A DNA stretch of 64,000 nucleotides. Source: Verrucomicrobiales bacterium (GTDB lineage Bacteria > Verrucomicrobiota > Verrucomicrobiia > Verrucomicrobiales > DEV007). The stretch lies in NCBI GenBank assembly GCA_029210205.1, contig JARGOD010000002.1, forward strand, positions 1-64,000. The letters are read 5' to 3'. Positions 55,649-64,000 of this stretch are shown piece by piece; the stretch's first letter is position 1, and every line of letters starts with the position of its first letter. The translations under genes were made by a program, and so were the position numbers. Below the pieces are notes generated by a model. It was given only the letters and a program-made list of their open reading frames with translations, ran no database searches and was not told the origin of the DNA.

Positions 55649-56839
55649 TTATTTTCCGTATCCTTTGCCGATGAGCGTCTTCATCGGTCCAACAGCGATA
55701 CCGGATTCCATGGGGTGACTTTCCTTGACCATTCCGAACTTGATCCACCAGTCGTTGGTGATCTTCCAGTGGGTGGCGATATGCCCGTTCTTACCGAAAG
55801 GAGGAGTTCCCTCCATGAGGCCGTAGAACTGAGCGGCGTCGGTGAAGTTGAATGGATAGATGCCACCGTCCTCGGAGCTGCCGTCAGCGCCGATCACGAG
55901 TTCGACATCTTCGATCGGGAACTGAAGCCCCTTCGCAATGATGGCATTTCCCTCTGCCGGATTCTCTTCCCAGAACTTCACCGCTTCGAAGTAGGCTTTC
56001 ACGGTGAGAGCGGCGACGTTCTTCTTCTTCATGAACGCTTTGCTCATATACATTCCGTCCGCGAGTAGCGCAGTTTCCTTGTAGTAAGGGTCTTTTGAAG
56101 TGGCGGCGACGGTGGCGTCGGGAAGTGCCTTGAGAACGTTGCTGCCGAAGGGTTCCCAGAATTCGCCAGCGGCGACTTTACCACTGACCATCGCGGCGAC
56201 CGCGTCGTCCATGATCAAGTTCGTGTATTTCACCTGATCAAAAGCGACCCCGTTCTCTTCGAGCCATATCCCCATGTAGATCTGCGTGAGGCCACCTTCG
56301 AGAACGGCAACTTCTTTCCCGATGAGATCTTTAGCGGACTCGACGCCAGGAGCTAGAATGATCTTATCTGTTCCGTAAGACGGATTCGTGTAGGCAACCA
56401 TCTGAACGGGAACGCCTTCTTCTGCAGCGATTGGTCCATATTCGACGGTGGAGGAGGTGACGTCGAGTTGGCCGGCTGCCATGAGGCCGAAGCTCTCGTA
56501 GGGATCTTCGATGATCTGAATGTCGAGATCGATCCCGGGAACGAGATTCTTCTCTTTCGCGATGAACCAGAAGCCGTAGCCTGGCCACGAGAAAAGCGAG
56601 ACCTTGACCTTGGCGGGTGCCTTCGCCGGTTTCTCAGCGACTTCAGGTTTCGGCTCCGCAGGGGCGGGAGCTGGCTCCGGTTCAGCCGGCGCTTCCGGAG
56701 CAGGAGCCGGTTCGGCTGCGGCTTCCTCAACTTCCGGTTCTTCCGGCGGGGCGGGATCGCCTGAGCAGGATGTGAGGGCGAAGAAGGCTGCCAGTGACAT
56801 GAATGCCCCGGCTCGCATTAGGTAGTGTTTTACTTTCAT
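55649..56839 (-). CDS. ABC transporter substrate-binding lipoprotein (NitT/TauT-like)
   Basis: This 396-residue lipoprotein has a signal peptide with lipobox LTSC (Cys25), a 50-residue Glu/Pro/Ala-rich spacer (about 27-77), then a type 2 periplasmic binding fold of the SsuA/TauA/NrtA group: VKVSLFSWPGYGFWFIAKEK, QLDVTSSTVEYGP, GKEVAVLEGGLTQIYMG. The ligand is a small nitrogen- or sulfur-containing organic compound; here an amine or guanidino compound is likely. It pairs with the permease 19 bp upstream. Confidence 0.92.
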   Translation of the reverse strand: MKVKHYLMRAGAFMSLAAFFALTSCSGDPAPPEEPEVEEAAAEPAPAPEAPAEPEPAPAPAEPKPEVAEKPAKAPAKVKVSLFSWPGYGFWFIAKEKNLVPGIDLDIQIIEDPYESFGLMAAGQLDVTSSTVEYGPIAAEEGVPVQMVAYTNPSYGTDKIILAPGVESAKDLIGKEVAVLEGGLTQIYMGIWLEENGVAFDQVKYTNLIMDDAVAAMVSGKVAAGEFWEPFGSNVLKALPDATVAATSKDPYYKETALLADGMYMSKAFMKKKNVAALTVKAYFEAVKFWEENPAEGNAIIAKGLQFPIEDVELVIGADGSSEDGGIYPFNFTDAAQFYGLMEGTPPFGKNGHIATHWKITNDWWIKFGMVKESHPMESGIAVGPMKTLIGKGYGK

Positions 56840-56858
56840 TTTCGTTTATTTCGTTGGG

Positions 56859-57716
56859 TTAGTCTCGATAGAGATAGCGAAAGCAGAGGCGGTGGATGAG
56901 CCTGAAGACAAGGTCAAAGAGGAGCCCGAGAAGTCCGATCACGAGGATTCCGGCGAGAATGTCCTCTACCCTGACAAAACGCTTAGCACGCATCATCATG
57001 GCGCCGATCCCATCGGTCGCAGCGACGATCTCCGCGATGACGAGGTAGGTCCAGCTCACCGCTAACATTTGTCTCGCGGTGTCAAGGTAACTGGGCAGCG
57101 CTGACGGAAGAATAACCCGCCAGAGAACGTTCCCCCGTTTTGCACCGAGCGTTCGGGAGCACTCAACGATCTCGGTTCGGACCGCCTTGGTGTTGTCCAT
57201 GAAAAGAGTGACAAGGAACCAAACGACCCCGAGAACAAGGAGAGCGATCTTTTGCCCGTCACCGGTTCCGAGCCACATGAGAAGAAGGGGAACAAAGGAG
57301 GGGGCCGGCAGGTAGCGGAAAGGGGAAACAAGCGGATTCAGAAAGCCCTCAGCGACAGGGAAAGTGCCCATGAGCATTCCAAGCGGGAGCGCAATCAAGA
57401 GTGCGATCGTGAAGCTGATCAGGATCCGCTTCACGCTCATGAGGACATCCATGCCGAACGCTTGTGTCGCGAAGAGATCGTAGAGAGCGGTGGCCACTTT
57501 CGCAGGCCCGGGAAAGAGCGCATCAGGCGTGAATGAGGCAGCAGCCAGAAAATGCCAGCCTAACAGGAAGCTAATCCAGGCAGCAATCGCGAGAACAACT
57601 TGAAGAACTTTTCCGATCGGCTTTTTGAACTCAAAGAGAGAAAAGAACGAAAATCCCGAGACCGGCTTCTCCGGACTTAGGGCAACGGGTGGCTCGGCTG
57701 TAGTGACTGATGACAT
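56859..57716 (-). CDS. ABC transporter permease (NitT/TauT-like)
   Basis: This 285-residue inner-membrane permease has about six helices and the EAA-type loop ECSRTLGAKRGNVLWRVILPSALPSYLDTARQML, typical of SsuC/TauC. It works with the lipoprotein at 55.6 kb and the ATPase at 63.1 kb. The first 35 residues are a Pro/Ser-rich cytosolic tail. A 186-bp gap with a large inverted repeat precedes it. Confidence 0.94.
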   Translation of the reverse strand: MSSVTTAEPPVALSPEKPVSGFSFFSLFEFKKPIGKVLQVVLAIAAWISFLLGWHFLAAASFTPDALFPGPAKVATALYDLFATQAFGMDVLMSVKRILISFTIALLIALPLGMLMGTFPVAEGFLNPLVSPFRYLPAPSFVPLLLMWLGTGDGQKIALLVLGVVWFLVTLFMDNTKAVRTEIVECSRTLGAKRGNVLWRVILPSALPSYLDTARQMLAVSWTYLVIAEIVAATDGIGAMMMRAKRFVRVEDILAGILVIGLLGLLFDLVFRLIHRLCFRYLYRD

Positions 57717-57817
57717 TACCGTTTAGATCCTTGAAACGAGATGCATGAGCCATGCCACCATGTTTCTAAATCTGCTGATGTGAGCGTTTCGGTATCACGA
57801 GTGGGCGGGAAAGGTGT

Positions 57818-57880
57818 GTAGAGAGGGCATTCTTGCCCTCTTCATTTCCCGAAGGTAGAGGGCAGGAATGCCCTCTCTAC
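57818..57880. repeat. Large inverted repeat before the permease gene
   Basis: The arms at 57818-57841 and 57857-57880 are 24 bp each with 23 complementary positions, around a 15-base loop. Each arm is itself a small palindrome (AGAGGGCA...TGCCCTCT), so it can form one long hairpin or two short ones. There is no T-run. It resembles the REP-like hairpins scattered in this type of genome and sits between two co-directional genes. Confidence 0.85.
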
Positions 57881-57902
57881 GGCGAAAGCTGATCGATTGC
57901 CG

Positions 57903-59261
57903 TTAGAACAGTCGGGCATAGCGATCGATCTCCCATTGGGAAACGGTTTGGTGATACTGGCGCCACTCCTCGGACTTATAGGTGATGAACTCATCCTTAA
58001 GTTCCTTGCCTAACACTTCTTCAATGAACGGGTCGCTCGCAAACTCGTTCACGGCTTCGTTGAGGTCACGGGGGAGTTCCTGAATTCCGGCGTCGGCGAG
58101 TTGCTGCGGTGAGTATTCGTAGAGGTTCTCCTCCTGAGCATCACCGGGATCAATTCCTTCGCGAATCCCTTCGAGACCAGCCGCGAGGACGAGGGTCGCA
58201 GCGAGGTAGGGATTGCACGCTGCATCAGCATTCCTAGATTCAACCCGTCCACCTCCCATGGGGACGCGGAGGGCGTTGGTGCGGTTGTTCTTCCCGTAGC
58301 TGTTGAAGACGGGCGCCCAGCTGTAGTAGGACATGAGACCACGTCGAACGAGACGTTTGTAGCTGTTCACGGTCGGAGCGAATGCGGCACAGATCGCGGG
58401 ACCATGCTTGAGGACTCCGCCGACGAACTGGTAGCCCAGCTCGGTGAGGCCGAGCCCGCGCGGGTCTTCTGATGGATCGCACTCAAAGAGGTTCTTTCCT
58501 GTCTCCGGATCGTAGAGCGACATATTGAAGTGTGCGCCGGATCCCGTCTTATCCGCGAAAGGCTTCGGCATGAAGGTCGCAAGGAGCCCCTCTTCGGCAG
58601 CGTAGTGCTTGGCCATCATCCGGAAGAAGATGAAACGGTCACACATCGTGAGGGCGTCGGCGTATTTGAAGTCGAATTCGAACTGCGAGTTCGCGTCTTC
58701 GTGGTCGAGCGAATAGAGATCCCAGCCGAGGTCATTGATGACGGTCGAGACTTTGTCGAGCCACTCATAGCGATCCATGAATCGCTTCACGTCATAGCAG
58801 GCCTTCTCAAGATTGTCGTCGTCGTTCGGAATCTCAAGGGTTCCCTCCTCGGTATACTTCACGACGAAGACTTCGCACTCGATGCCTAGATTCATGCCAA
58901 ATCCCATTTCCTTCGCCTGCGCCAGCACCTTCTTCAGAGCGACCCGTGTATTGATCTCGTAGGGTTCTCCTTTGAAGGTGTTATCGGCCGGGTAGAAAGC
59001 CACTTCCTTGTTCCAGGGAAGAATCGTTCCCCGTTCGAGATCCGGGACTGAAGCAATCTCGTCATCGTTCGGGCTCTGGCCGAGACCGTCAAGAGCGTAG
59101 CCAGTGTAGAGTTCAGAGCCCTGCGCAAAATGAACGAAGTGATCGATGGGAACGAACTTTCCCTTGGGAACGCCGTGAATATCGACATAGGCGCCGACAC
59201 AATATTTGACGCCTTTAGCTTTGAGGTCGTCGCGGAGGGAGATGAGTTCTTCTTTGGTCAT
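57903..59261 (-). CDS. Glutamine-synthetase family ligase, type III-like, copy 1
   Basis: This 452-residue GS-fold ligase resembles GlnT/GmaS-type enzymes ([23 protein letters not shown] start). The glutamate/ATP residues are visible: [65 protein letters not shown] and NPYLAATL. Members make glutamine or gamma-glutamyl amides of small amines such as methylamine; the real substrate cannot be told. A dispersed repeat lies 38 bp before its start. It has a paralogue at 60.9 kb. Confidence 0.9.
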   Translation of the reverse strand: MTKEELISLRDDLKAKGVKYCVGAYVDIHGVPKGKFVPIDHFVHFAQGSELYTGYALDGLGQSPNDDEIASVPDLERGTILPWNKEVAFYPADNTFKGEPYEINTRVALKKVLAQAKEMGFGMNLGIECEVFVVKYTEEGTLEIPNDDDNLEKACYDVKRFMDRYEWLDKVSTVINDLGWDLYSLDHEDANSQFEFDFKYADALTMCDRFIFFRMMAKHYAAEEGLLATFMPKPFADKTGSGAHFNMSLYDPETGKNLFECDPSEDPRGLGLTELGYQFVGGVLKHGPAICAAFAPTVNSYKRLVRRGLMSYYSWAPVFNSYGKNNRTNALRVPMGGGRVESRNADAACNPYLAATLVLAAGLEGIREGIDPGDAQEENLYEYSPQQLADAGIQELPRDLNEAVNEFASDPFIEEVLGKELKDEFITYKSEEWRQYHQTVSQWEIDRYARLF

Positions 59262-59298
59262 GGCATGTAGGAGGTGGGAAAGTTGGCGGTAGGAAGTT

Positions 59299-59347
59299 AA
59301 AGGTAAAAGGTGGGAAGGTTTTTTGGTGTGGCGGGCTGGTGCCCGCC
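59299..59347. repeat. Dispersed repeat with hairpin, copy B
   Basis: The first 24 bp are identical to copy A (49852-49875). The second part is a perfect hairpin, GGCGGGC-TGGT-GCCCGCC (59330-59347). It lies between the Rieske stop and the GS-like start, 38 bp in front of the latter. Confidence 0.75.
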
Positions 59348-59355
59348 GTTTTTAG

Positions 59356-60717
59356 TTAGTGGTTTCCTTGTGCGGGAGCCGGAGCTCGGTCGAGGGTCGG
59401 CCAGGTTCCACGCGCTCTTGCGGCGAGAAATCGCTGGATGAGCCAGATCGGCATTTCGAGGTGGCTGAGGCGCCCCCGCTGATAGCCGGAAGTGTAGAGG
59501 CCGCGCTGAACAGCCATGCAGACCTCCATGTCTTCGAGGTGAAAATCGATCGCAGCCTGGTTGCCCTTTTCTTTCATCGACTCATATTCAGGGTGCTCCA
59601 GCGTCGAGTCGGGAACGAGAATCGTCGTGAGCAGCTTGAGGCGGTCGGGCCCAAGGGGCTCGATGCGATACCAAATGAAGGAGTCGGGCGTCGTCACAAA
59701 AGTGAAAAGAGGGAATCCCAAACCAAGACCCCACTCGAAACGCTCGTCCTCGTTGAGCCCTTCAATCGGTGGAAAAATGTCCCAGCGTTTCCCTTTCTCT
59801 TCGAGAGCTTTGATCTCTTCGCGCAACGCTTCTTTCATCGGGAGATGACAGCGGATGTGGGAAGGTTTTTCCTCCTCCGTCCAGGTGTCACGGGCGGGCA
59901 TCATGGGCTGGAGCGTCTTACTGTGCGCTCCGGCGTGGTGATACGACTCCATGAAATTCTCGCCGAGGACTTTCCAGTTGAAGGCGCAGTCCCATTCGTT
60001 CGACGAGATGAGCTTCATCTCCCCGGTCTTCCAGGGAGCGATTGACTCATTCAGCGAGGCATATTTTTCGGCGACGGTTTGCGGAGCCTTTCCGTCGAGG
60101 TTGAGGAAGAGAAACCCGTTCCAGACTTCGGAGCGGAATTCCCGAAGCTTCCAGTCATCGCGGATGAAGTCTTCGGCTTCGCCCATCTCGGCGCAGGCTT
60201 TGAGCTGGCCATCGAGTTCGAAGGTCCAGAAGTGGTAGGGACAAAGAAAGAAGCGGGTTTTCCCGCAGCCGGATTCCCCCTCTCTGACCTCTGCGGGGCT
60301 GTGTCCATCGTGTCCGAAACCGGGAGGCATGATGTCCATGGCCCGGTGCGGGCAGACCCGGGAAAGAATGCGGTATTGCCCATCCTTGTCTTTCACCGCG
60401 ATCATCGGTTCTCCGAGGAGATCGAGGTTAATGAAGTCGCCCGCTTCCGGAAGCTGGGAGATATGCGCAACCGCATACCAGTCATTCTTAAAGATGTTTT
60501 CGACTTCCCAGTTGAAGAACTCGCCGCTCGTGTAGGCCTGCGCGGGGAGGGTCGTGCTTTGTGAAAGCGGAAGGTCGGCGATGCGTTGGATCTCTTCGAG
60601 AATCTCCGATACCGAGAGTTCAGGTTGAGCGTTGGGGATCGTTCCCCGATAGCCCTGTCCGGGCGAAGTCGCGGGCAAACAGGCCTCGCGGATGTCGGAT
60701 TCGGTGACGTCTTTCAT
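59356..60717 (-). CDS. Rieske oxygenase alpha subunit, copy 2
   Basis: This 453-residue paralogue of the oxygenase at 52.7 kb has Rieske ligands Cys122, His124, Cys159, His162 (CPHRAMD and CPYHFW). The iron site has His260 and His265 in ENFMESYHHAGAH with Asp in FHLEDMEVC, and bridging Glu257 again replaces the usual Asp. It has an extra N-terminal stretch of about 30 residues. The two enzymes may act on successive methyl groups or on different substrates. It is transcribed ahead of the GS-like gene at 57.9 kb. Confidence 0.93.
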   Translation of the reverse strand: MKDVTESDIREACLPATSPGQGYRGTIPNAQPELSVSEILEEIQRIADLPLSQSTTLPAQAYTSGEFFNWEVENIFKNDWYAVAHISQLPEAGDFINLDLLGEPMIAVKDKDGQYRILSRVCPHRAMDIMPPGFGHDGHSPAEVREGESGCGKTRFFLCPYHFWTFELDGQLKACAEMGEAEDFIRDDWKLREFRSEVWNGFLFLNLDGKAPQTVAEKYASLNESIAPWKTGEMKLISSNEWDCAFNWKVLGENFMESYHHAGAHSKTLQPMMPARDTWTEEEKPSHIRCHLPMKEALREEIKALEEKGKRWDIFPPIEGLNEDERFEWGLGLGFPLFTFVTTPDSFIWYRIEPLGPDRLKLLTTILVPDSTLEHPEYESMKEKGNQAAIDFHLEDMEVCMAVQRGLYTSGYQRGRLSHLEMPIWLIQRFLAARARGTWPTLDRAPAPAQGNH

Positions 60718-60892
60718 GGAAAAATAAGATAGAAATTATAGGAATGTTAGGATATTGAATAAGGGAATGGCGGGATCGCCTTGTTGTCATGCCCTTCAAC
60801 AACCCAGAAACACAGCGCAACACAGAGTGATCCCGAGCTGCCGGAGCAGTTCGTTTGCAGGGATCGTCTTAGGTGCTGATTTCATCTTTAAT
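60718..60892 (-). other. 175-bp gap between the second GS-like gene and Rieske copy 2
   Basis: No strong hairpin or recognisable riboswitch is visible. A 29-codon open frame (60796-60885, minus strand, starting MKSAPKTIPANELL and ending in a hydrophobic Cys-containing stretch) begins 7 bp after the upstream stop. It has no obvious Shine-Dalgarno support and is probably not a gene. The gap likely holds an internal promoter, being AT-rich near 60720-60760. Confidence 0.35.
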
Positions 60893-62317
60893 TCAAACGT
60901 GAGTGAGAAACTGATTGAGCTGTCGGTCGTGGATAGGATAGAAGGATTGCTCCCACTCCCAGCGCTTCTGCTTGAGAAAAATTTCCTTCATTTCGCCTAG
61001 AACGCCTACAGTGAACGGATCATCTTCAAAAGCATCGAGAGCTTCTTTCAGTGTCGCGGGAAGGAAGTTGATGCCTTCCTTCTTCAGTTCCGCACGACTG
61101 AGGTTATAGGCGTTCGCATTGATCGGTTCGCCCGGGTCCAGTTCCTGCTCGATGCCGTCAAGGCCGGCCGCAAGGTGCATCGCAGCGGTCAGGTAGGGAT
61201 TGTTCGACATGTCAGGGGCCCGATTCTCAACGCAGTAGCGATTCTGTGGAAGGCGGAGCATGGCAGAGCGGTTGTTGCGTCCGTAGGCAGCCAGGACGGG
61301 TGCCCAGCTGATGTCCGGCATATCGCCCTGAGCGATGAAGCCCTGGTAGCTGTTGTAAGTCGGCGAAGAGACTGCAGTGATCGCAGGCGCATGCTTGAGG
61401 ACTCCCGCAATAAAATGAAAGGCGAGCTTTGAGAGTGGGATCCCAAGCTTCTCCGCAAAGGGATTCGATTCTGACTCAGGTGTGAAGAGGTTCTCTCCGG
61501 TTTCGAGACTCGCGAGTGACATGTTGTTGTGACAGCCGGAGCGAGCGTCATCCGCGAATGGCTTCGGCATGAAGGTCGCGACCGCCCCGATTGATTCGGC
61601 GACCTGTTTCGCCATGACCCGGAAAAAGGTGAGGCGGTCGGCGGTGGTGAGCGCGTCGGCATAACCGAAGTCGAACTCGTACTGACCATGGCCACCTTCC
61701 TGATCGAAAGAGTAAAGGCCCCACTCGAGTTCACGCAGGCAGTCAGAGAAAGGCTCGAGGAAATCCATCGAACCAAAAGACTGATTGATGTCATAGGAGG
61801 GACAGACTCCGCGATAGCGGTGCGTGGGAAGTTGCTCCCATTTCCCTGTATCTCCGTTCTCCTTAAGGACATAGAATTCGGGTTCGACGCCGAGATTGAA
61901 CTTCAACCCCATTGCGTTAGCGCGCTCGAGTTGGCGTTTCAAAACCTGACGGCTGTCGTTCTCGTAGGGGGCTCCGTGGTAATAGAGATCCCCGAAAAAG
62001 TAAGCGAAGCGATTGTCCCACGGACACACGATTGCCGTGTCGAGATCGGGGACGGCGGCGCATTCGTCGATCTGCGGGCCGACGAGTCCCATGCCTTCGA
62101 GAGCACCCACCGTGAACAGCTCGGAACCATTCGCCATTTTCTCAAGACACTCGATCGGATTGATCTTCGCCTTGGGGACGCCGTGGATATCGACATAGCT
62201 GGAAAAAAGATACTGAACTCCTTTTGCGCCCAGCTCTTCCTTCAGCGCCGAAACCTTTTCCGCGTCGGCAGAGAAACCGTCGGGGACTGCGAATACCGGT
62301 GTTTTGGAATCAGTCAT
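60893..62317 (-). CDS. Glutamine-synthetase family ligase, type III-like, copy 2
   Basis: This 474-residue paralogue of the ligase at 57.9 kb has [54 protein letters not shown] and NNRSAMLRLPQNRYCVENRAPD. In place of the GSGxH of copy 1 it has RSGCH, suggesting a different amine or acceptor. It starts 2 bp after the creatininase-family stop, so the two should be co-translated and may act in sequence. Confidence 0.9.
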   Translation of the reverse strand: MTDSKTPVFAVPDGFSADAEKVSALKEELGAKGVQYLFSSYVDIHGVPKAKINPIECLEKMANGSELFTVGALEGMGLVGPQIDECAAVPDLDTAIVCPWDNRFAYFFGDLYYHGAPYENDSRQVLKRQLERANAMGLKFNLGVEPEFYVLKENGDTGKWEQLPTHRYRGVCPSYDINQSFGSMDFLEPFSDCLRELEWGLYSFDQEGGHGQYEFDFGYADALTTADRLTFFRVMAKQVAESIGAVATFMPKPFADDARSGCHNNMSLASLETGENLFTPESESNPFAEKLGIPLSKLAFHFIAGVLKHAPAITAVSSPTYNSYQGFIAQGDMPDISWAPVLAAYGRNNRSAMLRLPQNRYCVENRAPDMSNNPYLTAAMHLAAGLDGIEQELDPGEPINANAYNLSRAELKKEGINFLPATLKEALDAFEDDPFTVGVLGEMKEIFLKQKRWEWEQSFYPIHDRQLNQFLTHV

Positions 62318-62319
62318 CT

Positions 62320-63102
62320 TCAGGTTGAAGGAAGGTTGAGAGATTCCCAGTGGTGTGACTCGAGAGGGGTAGCCTCTGTCTTTGCTGTCTCAATGAAAGA
62401 GGCGAGTGCTTCGGACATCTCCTCAAAGAGTTTCTTGCCGCGGGGGGCATCTCCGAGCGAAGGGCTCCCGGTGATTCCGTTGAGGCTCGTCTGTGCGACG
62501 GGATAACTGAAAACGGTGCCTTCGGTCCGGTCAGGATCATCTTCGACGAGGTCCATGCGGACCGTCTCCGGAGCGAGATGAAGCAGGAGATCGGTTTCCG
62601 CCTTGTTGGCATGTAAGTCATCCGCATCGGAGATGAAATAGGACCAGATCTCGTCGGAAAGCTGAAAGGTGTTCTTCAGTCCGATTTGAAGATCTCCAAA
62701 AAAGCGGAGACGGATTTTCTCGATCGCAACGCGAAGTGAAGCGTCATTCCCGAAGTGGCTGTTGACGAGAAGAATCTTCTTCCACCCTGTCGCGACGGCC
62801 CAGTCGGCGAGTTCTTCAATCTGGTGAATGAAGGTCTCGTGGGTGAGTGAAAAAGTTCCCGGCCACTTGTTCGTGTGGCCTGAGGAAACTGTGTAGGCGA
62901 TTGTCGGAAGGATCGGAATGCCGGCTTTGGCGCAGGCAGCTTTAGAGATCGACTCAGCGATAACCGTGTCACAATTGATCGGCAAGTGCGGACCGTGCTG
63001 CTCGGTTGCCCCAATCGGAAGGATTAAAAACCCATCAGTCTGATCACGGACTTTCGCGACCTCGGGCCACGAGAGTTCTTCCAGTCTGATCGCTGCTTCC
63101 AT
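62320..63102 (-). CDS. Creatininase-family amidohydrolase
   Basis: This 260-residue enzyme of the creatininase/MftE/ArfB superfamily has metal ligands in ATEQHGPHLPINCDT (Glu34, His36, Asp45), NSHFGND (His) and HANKAETDLLLHL (Glu). The usual NGHGGN is NSHFGN here. Members hydrolyse creatinine, formamides and peptide-like amides. The ATG at 63102 was chosen over a TTG at 63141, since it gives the family start IRLEELSWPEVAK. It lies 19 bp after the ABC ATPase gene and directly precedes a GS-like gene. Confidence 0.9.
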   Translation of the reverse strand: MEAAIRLEELSWPEVAKVRDQTDGFLILPIGATEQHGPHLPINCDTVIAESISKAACAKAGIPILPTIAYTVSSGHTNKWPGTFSLTHETFIHQIEELADWAVATGWKKILLVNSHFGNDASLRVAIEKIRLRFFGDLQIGLKNTFQLSDEIWSYFISDADDLHANKAETDLLLHLAPETVRMDLVEDDPDRTEGTVFSYPVAQTSLNGITGSPSLGDAPRGKKLFEEMSEALASFIETAKTEATPLESHHWESLNLPST

Positions 63103-63121
63103 GAGATTAGGTTTGGAAGGA

Positions 63122-64000
63122 TCACTCGACGTCGTCTCCAAGTGGTGTCATCCGCGGGAAAGGAAGATTGTCCTGATGACGTTCGCTTTCTGGGTGTATG
63201 AGCTGATTGATGTGGTGCTTCGTCGCAATAAACTCCGGCTCGATAAATTGATCGAGGTTTCGCGGACGCGGCACCGGGACCTCCAGAATCTCATCGACCT
63301 CTCCCGGGTTCGCCTTCAGAACCAATATTCGATCTGCGAGGTAAATCGCCTCATCAAGATCGTGGGTGATGAAGAGAATGGTGATATCGAGGTTGCGCCA
63401 AATCTGAAGAAGGTAGCTCTGCATCTGTGCACGGGTCTGTGCATCGAGTGCGCCGAATGGCTCATCCATAAGGAGAATGCGCGGGCGATTTGCGAGTGCC
63501 CTTGCGATGGCGACCCGCTGCTTCATGCCGCCTGACAACTGGTGCGGGTAGCTATTCTCGAATTGGGAGAGCCCGACCAACTCAATCCATTGTCGTGCGT
63601 CTGCTTCAACGCCTGCCTCCTTATGGCCGGCCATCTTCGGCCCGAACATGACATTTTGCTTCACCGTGAGCCATGGGAAGAGGGTGTAGGACTGGAAGAC
63701 CATCCCGCGGTCGGGGCCAGGTCCCGCCACCGGATTTCCATCAAGGAGGACAGCGCCGCTCGTTTCTGTCTCGAGCCCGGCGAGGATTCGGATGAGGGTT
63801 GACTTTCCGCATCCGGAAGGCCCTATCACACACATAAACTCGCGTCGATAGACTTCAAAGTCGACTGACTTAAGTGCTGTGACGTCACCGTTTCTTGAAG
63901 GGAATACTTTAGTTAGGTCGTCGACTGAAAGAACGACAGGCCGCTCCTTCAATTTCGTAAAACGTTCGCTTACTTCCGGGGACTGAGCGTGGTAATCAAT
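63122..64000 (-). CDS. ABC transporter ATPase (NitT/TauT-like), 5' end outside window
   Basis: This is an ABC ATPase of the SsuB/TauB/NrtD group: Walker [12 protein letters not shown]-loop [13 protein letters not shown], signature LSGGMKQR, Walker [13 protein letters not shown] and the H-loop THDLDEA. An internal TTG at 63952 could start it, but the reading frame stays open to the window edge (...[22 protein letters not shown]), so the true start is probably beyond 64000. It energises the permease and lipoprotein encoded 6 kb downstream. The C-terminal 40 residues extend beyond the core domain. Confidence 0.92.
   Translation of the reverse strand: MDYHAQSPEVSERFTKLKERPVVLSVDDLTKVFPSRNGDVTALKSVDFEVYRREFMCVIGPSGCGKSTLIRILAGLETETSGAVLLDGNPVAGPGPDRGMVFQSYTLFPWLTVKQNVMFGPKMAGHKEAGVEADARQWIELVGLSQFENSYPHQLSGGMKQRVAIARALANRPRILLMDEPFGALDAQTRAQMQSYLLQIWRNLDITILFITHDLDEAIYLADRILVLKANPGEVDEILEVPVPRPRNLDQFIEPEFIATKHHINQLIHPESERHQDNLPFPRMTPLGDDVE

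Noticed and set aside
60796-60885. 29-codon minus-strand open frame beginning MKSAPKTIP
   Set aside because: No good Shine-Dalgarno, no recognisable family, and length expected by chance in a 175-bp gap.

Overview
The window reads as a Gram-negative chromosome segment of about 53% GC. It encodes outer-membrane and OmpA-type proteins, many Sec signal peptides and sigma-54 control. A tiny COX24/AURKAIP1-type basic protein, a lone secreted sulfatase and short intergenic hairpin repeats fit Verrucomicrobiota (PVC group) best. That placement is an inference from gene style, not a phylogenetic result. Two perfect parS sites flank and lie inside mnmG, which suggests the region is on the origin side of the chromosome. 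There is no rRNA, CRISPR array, prophage or insertion sequence, and no gene-free stretch exceeds 300 bp.

Positions 1-43,000 are mostly housekeeping and chromosomal. The order is: transketolase (cut by the window edge), hisG, a 34-residue COX24-like protein, a TPR protein, a DUF1853 nuclease-fold protein, a serine hydrolase, a secreted unknown, ribD, a sulfatase, a methyltransferase/flavoprotein pair, an ECF-like sigma factor, a phospholipase-D-fold protein and a complete pyruvate dehydrogenase operon (pdhA-pdhB-pdhC-lpdA, minus strand). Next come mnmG with parS, nadC-birA, and a nitrogen-control locus: an NtrB-like kinase, an NtrC-like regulator whose receiver has Asn at the phosphoacceptor position, and glnB behind a well-formed sigma-54 promoter. 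These are followed by serS, a UbiA-like membrane protein, manC-ruvX, a dehydrogenase overlapping ygfZ, an abundant-looking beta-barrel, priA, a comM-type ATPase, tRNA-Leu with an AAG anticodon, purU, hisS, an OmpA-domain protein and sucC-sucD-gltA.

Positions 43,106-64,000 form one minus-strand block of 18 genes, about 21 kb long, and are the most unusual part. It starts with a NitT/TauT-type ABC ATPase (running off the window), a creatininase-family hydrolase, two type III glutamine-synthetase-like ligases and two Rieske oxygenases. It continues with the ABC permease and lipoprotein, two formylglycine-generating-enzyme-fold proteins lacking the copper cysteines, a TIM-barrel isomerase-like protein, an SDR dehydrogenase and a NodB-type deacetylase/amidohydrolase. 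It ends with a NikR-fold repressor that has lost three of four nickel ligands, two DUF1989 proteins, a urea/guanidine carboxylase and allophanate hydrolase. Four enzyme families each occur twice.

The last four genes match the established guanidine route: guanidine is carboxylated, carboxyguanidine is deiminated to allophanate, and allophanate is split to ammonia and CO2. The upstream genes look like machinery to import, oxidise (probably N-dealkylate) and hydrolyse a larger methylated or guanidino nitrogen compound. A 28-bp palindrome with exactly the geometry of a NikR operator sits just in front of the NikR-like gene. This block is the best candidate for an undescribed system in the window.
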